NCBI GenBank assembly: GCA_946480685.1
Contig: CAMLLI010000007.1
Span: 1 to 16,709, forward strand
Origin: an uncultured Flammeovirgaceae bacterium
Lineage (GTDB): Bacteria; Bacteroidota; Bacteroidia; Cytophagales; Cyclobacteriaceae
Reading direction: 5' to 3'
Length of the DNA: 16,709 bases
Below the pieces are notes generated by a model that saw nothing but the letters and a program-made list of their open reading frames with translations, was not told the origin of the DNA and did not search any database. The position numbers were made by a program, and so were the translations under genes. Shown piece after piece: positions 14,917 to 16,709 of this stretch (positions within the stretch are counted from its first letter, which is position 1; every line of letters begins with the position of its first letter).

Positions 14917-14924
14917 CAAAAATA
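14917..14924 (-). promoter_or_regulatory. candidate -7 promoter element of the PfkB kinase gene
   Basis: On the minus strand TATTTTTG matches TAnnTTTG exactly, 51 bases upstream of the chosen ATG. The 5-bp-stem palindrome GATTG-TGAT-CAATC (14930-14943) lies just upstream and contains a TTG, but its spacing to the -7 element is shorter than usual for a -33 site. Confidence 0.42.
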
Positions 14925-14955
14925 GTAAAGATTGTGATCAATCGCTGATTTTCTT

Positions 14956-14983
14956 AAAATACCGTTTGCAATGCGGTAATTTT
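14956..14983 (-). terminator. possible terminator after the PD40 lipoprotein gene
   Basis: On the minus strand TACCG (14978-14974) pairs with CGGTA (14964-14960) around a 9-base loop, flanked by A/T tracts and followed by TTTTAAG. It lies 32 bases beyond the stop of the lipoprotein gene. The stem is short, so this is a weak call. The flanking A and T runs would let it work in either direction. Confidence 0.4.
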
Positions 14984-15014
14984 CAGGTAATGTGACGAAG
15001 TTCCAGGGTTTATA

Positions 15015-15905
15015 TTATTCCGCTGAAGCGAACGGAAGGTATTTGGTGGAAATCCACTTTACGTCATACTCACTGCTATAAAAGAAGTATTTTCCGTCCG
15101 GCGAAAAATTAGGACAATACTCATACGTTGGCGTATTAAACTGTCTGCCCATATTTTTCGCAGTCAACCACTGATGATTGTCTTTTTGAGAATAGTATAG
15201 ATCAGCTTCTCCATACCCACCTGCTCGGTTGTACGAGGTAAATATGATCGATTGTTCATCGGGAGTGATGAGCGGGTCGTGCTCGTCTGTTGTTGTATTT
15301 ATAGATGGGCCAAGGTTTTCGGGCGAAGTATATTTTCCATTCACCAGTTTGCTCACATACAGATCAAGACCACCATAACCACCTTTTCGCGTGGAGGCAA
15401 AGTATAGATTGCCGTTTGCAGCTAACGATACATAATACTCGGTGCTATCGGAATTTACTCCTTCAACATTTTCCGGAGCCGACCATGTTCCGTCTGCATT
15501 GGGATGAATTTTCCAGATGTCGTAATCCCGGAGTGTGTCGCTTTCATGTTTTGGCCGATTGGATATATAGTATATCGTTCCATCAGACAGGATGAACGGA
15601 TCAGCTTGTGAATACTCCGCTTCTGAAAATGGTGCCATTGCAATAGTATACTTCTGTTCCGGGTTTAACGAAACCTGGTATATATCCCATTTTCCTTTTT
15701 TGGCGCGACAGAAGTAATACGTTTTTCCATCCGGAGAGAAAGCCGAATTGAAATCAAGCGAGTCTGAGGATACAACACCTGGTAAAAAAGTTAACACGAC
15801 TGAGTCAGGAAGTGGTGTCGGGTAGGAGATGGCGTCATTCTTTTCAGGAGCACAGCTACCTGCCAATAAAATAAGTACAATGTATATGTAAACAGTTGAC
15901 TTCAT
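15015..15905 (-). CDS. lipoprotein with five WD40-like PD40 repeats
   Basis: A 296-residue predicted lipoprotein. The signal sequence MKSTVYIYIVLILLAGSC ends in a lipobox-like LAGSC, with C18 as the lipidated residue. The following APEKND is charged enough to be a surface-export signal, although this is uncertain. The rest is a probable five-bladed beta propeller built from PD40 repeats: FNSAFSPDGKTYYFCR (52-67), ADPFILSDGTIYYISNR (101-117), EYYVSLAANGNLYFASTR (156-173), DPLITPDEQSIIFTSYNR (210-227) and CPNFSPDGKYFFYSSEY (264-280). Such propellers usually bind partners or glycans; related domains are found beside OmpA and TolB-like proteins, but there is no OmpA domain here. It starts 3 nt after the stop of the CGNR regulator gene, so the two are cotranscribed. 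Confidence 0.87.
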   Translation of the reverse strand: MKSTVYIYIVLILLAGSCAPEKNDAISYPTPLPDSVVLTFLPGVVSSDSLDFNSAFSPDGKTYYFCRAKKGKWDIYQVSLNPEQKYTIAMAPFSEAEYSQADPFILSDGTIYYISNRPKHESDTLRDYDIWKIHPNADGTWSAPENVEGVNSDSTEYYVSLAANGNLYFASTRKGGYGGLDLYVSKLVNGKYTSPENLGPSINTTTDEHDPLITPDEQSIIFTSYNRAGGYGEADLYYSQKDNHQWLTAKNMGRQFNTPTYEYCPNFSPDGKYFFYSSEYDVKWISTKYLPFASAE

Positions 15906-15908
15906 AAT

Positions 15909-16529
15909 TTATACTGGATTAGAGGATTCTTTCTTACGATGATAATACCTGCGTGCTTTGTCATTGCTGCCACATACCTGCATATTGCACCAGCGTCTTT
16001 TGCCGTTTTTGGTTGTGTCCAGAAAAAGCCACCGGCAGGTAGGACATTCTTTAATCCTGTCAAAAGATTGTGTCGAAAGTGTATCAAAGGCATATTTAAC
16101 CAGGATATATAGGGGCTCTTTCAGTATAGTTTTTTCGGAAACGATGAATGACGTAGCAACCTCCTTACGACCAACTTCTACACGCATGTTTGAAAGAGCT
16201 TCGGAAAAGAAACCATTGAAGGCATCTACTGTTTCCCTATCTGCCTTTTGCTGTTGTGCCAGGGACGAGAATAGTTTGAAAACTACCTCGCGCACTTCAA
16301 TGATCTGTCGTAATGTATCTGCTGATTTCCGCGTATGACTTTTAGAGAACGCAGCGATCGCATCCATTTTTCCTTTGGGCAATAACTTGATTTTATTGAT
16401 CCAATCAACGAAGTCGTCATACTTCGTCAGGTAATCGAAATAGTCGGGATCATTCCGGTTACTGATTGTATTGGTGAAATCAAAAACCGGACAACCGCCA
16501 TCGAGTTGCAGCGTAGCAATACTTCTCAT
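15909..16529 (-). CDS. CGNR zinc-finger transcriptional regulator (ABATE domain)
   Basis: A 206-residue two-domain protein. The N-terminal ABATE-like domain opens LQLDGGCPVFDFTNT (8-22), equivalent to the LDFxNT start of the family, and runs to about residue 150. The C-terminal zf-CGNR finger is at 161-197: C162-x2-C165, then C181-x4-C186, followed by KARRYYHRK. The family signature CGNR reads CGSND here, so the usual asparagine is displaced and the arginine missing, while all four zinc-binding cysteines and the downstream basic RRYYHRK are kept. CGNR proteins are presumed stress-responsive DNA-binding regulators. The lipoprotein gene follows after only 3 nt, making it the likely target or partner. 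The ATG at 16527-16529 gives the normal family start. Confidence 0.87.
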   Translation of the reverse strand: MRSIATLQLDGGCPVFDFTNTISNRNDPDYFDYLTKYDDFVDWINKIKLLPKGKMDAIAAFSKSHTRKSADTLRQIIEVREVVFKLFSSLAQQQKADRETVDAFNGFFSEALSNMRVEVGRKEVATSFIVSEKTILKEPLYILVKYAFDTLSTQSFDRIKECPTCRWLFLDTTKNGKRRWCNMQVCGSNDKARRYYHRKKESSNPV

Positions 16530-16586
16530 TTTATAAACGTATTATATTTTACCATTAAAAACAATTTAGATGGTGATAAAATTACT

Positions 16587-16639
16587 GGTGCAAGTCTATC
16601 GACTTGTACCTAACGATGGTGACAGTCTCCAGACTGTCA
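16587..16639. repeat. second REP-like hairpin pair, same family as 13181-13319
   Basis: REP5 (16587-16610) has the stem GGTGCAAGTC/GACTTGTACC (10 bp, one G-U) with loop TATC. REP6 (16620-16639) has the perfect 8-bp stem TGACAGTC/GACTGTCA with loop TCCA. A 9-base spacer separates them, like the 7-8 base spacing in the first array. The AGTC-N4-GACT core is shared. The pair lies 57 bases upstream of the CGNR gene start and about 3.3 kb from the RAYT. Bases 16640-16709 show no further feature. Confidence 0.85.
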
Positions 16640-16709
16640 AAAAATGTTAGCCATAAAACGAAGCCGTTCTATACAAAATAGCCTCACTATTTATTAAATT
16701 ACCTCCTAA

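Noticed and set aside
14866..14919. N-terminal extension of the PfkB kinase gene
   Set aside because: The extra 18 residues precede the normal family start and overlap an exact TAnnTTTG element.
14930..14943. Palindrome GATTG-TGAT-CAATC upstream of the kinase gene as an operator
   Set aside because: A 5-bp stem is expected by chance at this scale and no regulator is linked to it.
16690..16709. AGGAGG on the minus strand at the window end as a ribosome binding site
   Set aside because: No open reading frame with a start codon follows it at a suitable distance, and this lineage seldom relies on SD sites.

Overview
The window looks like a chromosomal segment of a member of the Bacteroidota, probably a Cytophagales-type bacterium. 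The clues are a TamB-like giant protein coupled to a DUF2279 protein, several TAnnTTTG-type -7 elements in front of genes, little use of Shine-Dalgarno sites, a class A RNase P RNA, and a lipoprotein with PD40 repeats. The genus call is inference. Most genes are housekeeping or envelope genes. The accessory content is repeats and one REP-associated transposase.

Layout from left to right. Bases 1-114 are the 3' end of an unidentified + strand gene. A minus-strand block follows: a sigma-54-type response regulator without a DNA-binding domain (1776-2927), a type I methionine aminopeptidase (1005-1763) and an NmrA-like SDR protein (128-997). They are spaced 12 and 7 nt apart and look like one operon. 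Bases 2928-3778 hold no protein gene. They carry the RNase P RNA gene (3130-3520, minus) with its terminator, set among three short heptamer repeat arrays (2944-2978, 3528-3576, 3741-3775) and two hairpin-forming inverted repeats (2983-3070, 3635-3674). Next on the minus strand are a small hypothetical protein (3779-4192), a DUF2279 protein (4307-5188) and the 1533-residue TamB-like protein (5175-9776). The last two overlap.

A + strand block starts 11 bp from the TamB start: tsaD (tRNA t6A synthesis), a FlK-like hotdog thioesterase, smpB (ribosome rescue) and a cytoplasmic NlpC/P60 peptidase (9788-12571). This groups translation fidelity and rescue with a peptidoglycan-fragment peptidase.

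From 12587 to the end everything is on the minus strand. A REP-associated tyrosine transposase (RAYT, 12587-13138) lies directly downstream of a four-hairpin REP array (13181-13319). Then come a secreted protein of unknown function (13322-13909), a PfkB-family sugar or nucleoside kinase (13972-14865), a PD40 lipoprotein (15015-15905) and a CGNR zinc-finger regulator (15909-16529). A second pair of REP hairpins of the same family sits at 16587-16639. I see nothing else in the last 70 bases.

The most noteworthy signals are the RAYT with its REP hairpin family, the heptamer/hairpin composite around rnpB, and the sigma-54 activator that lacks its HTH domain and has an altered GAFTGA loop.
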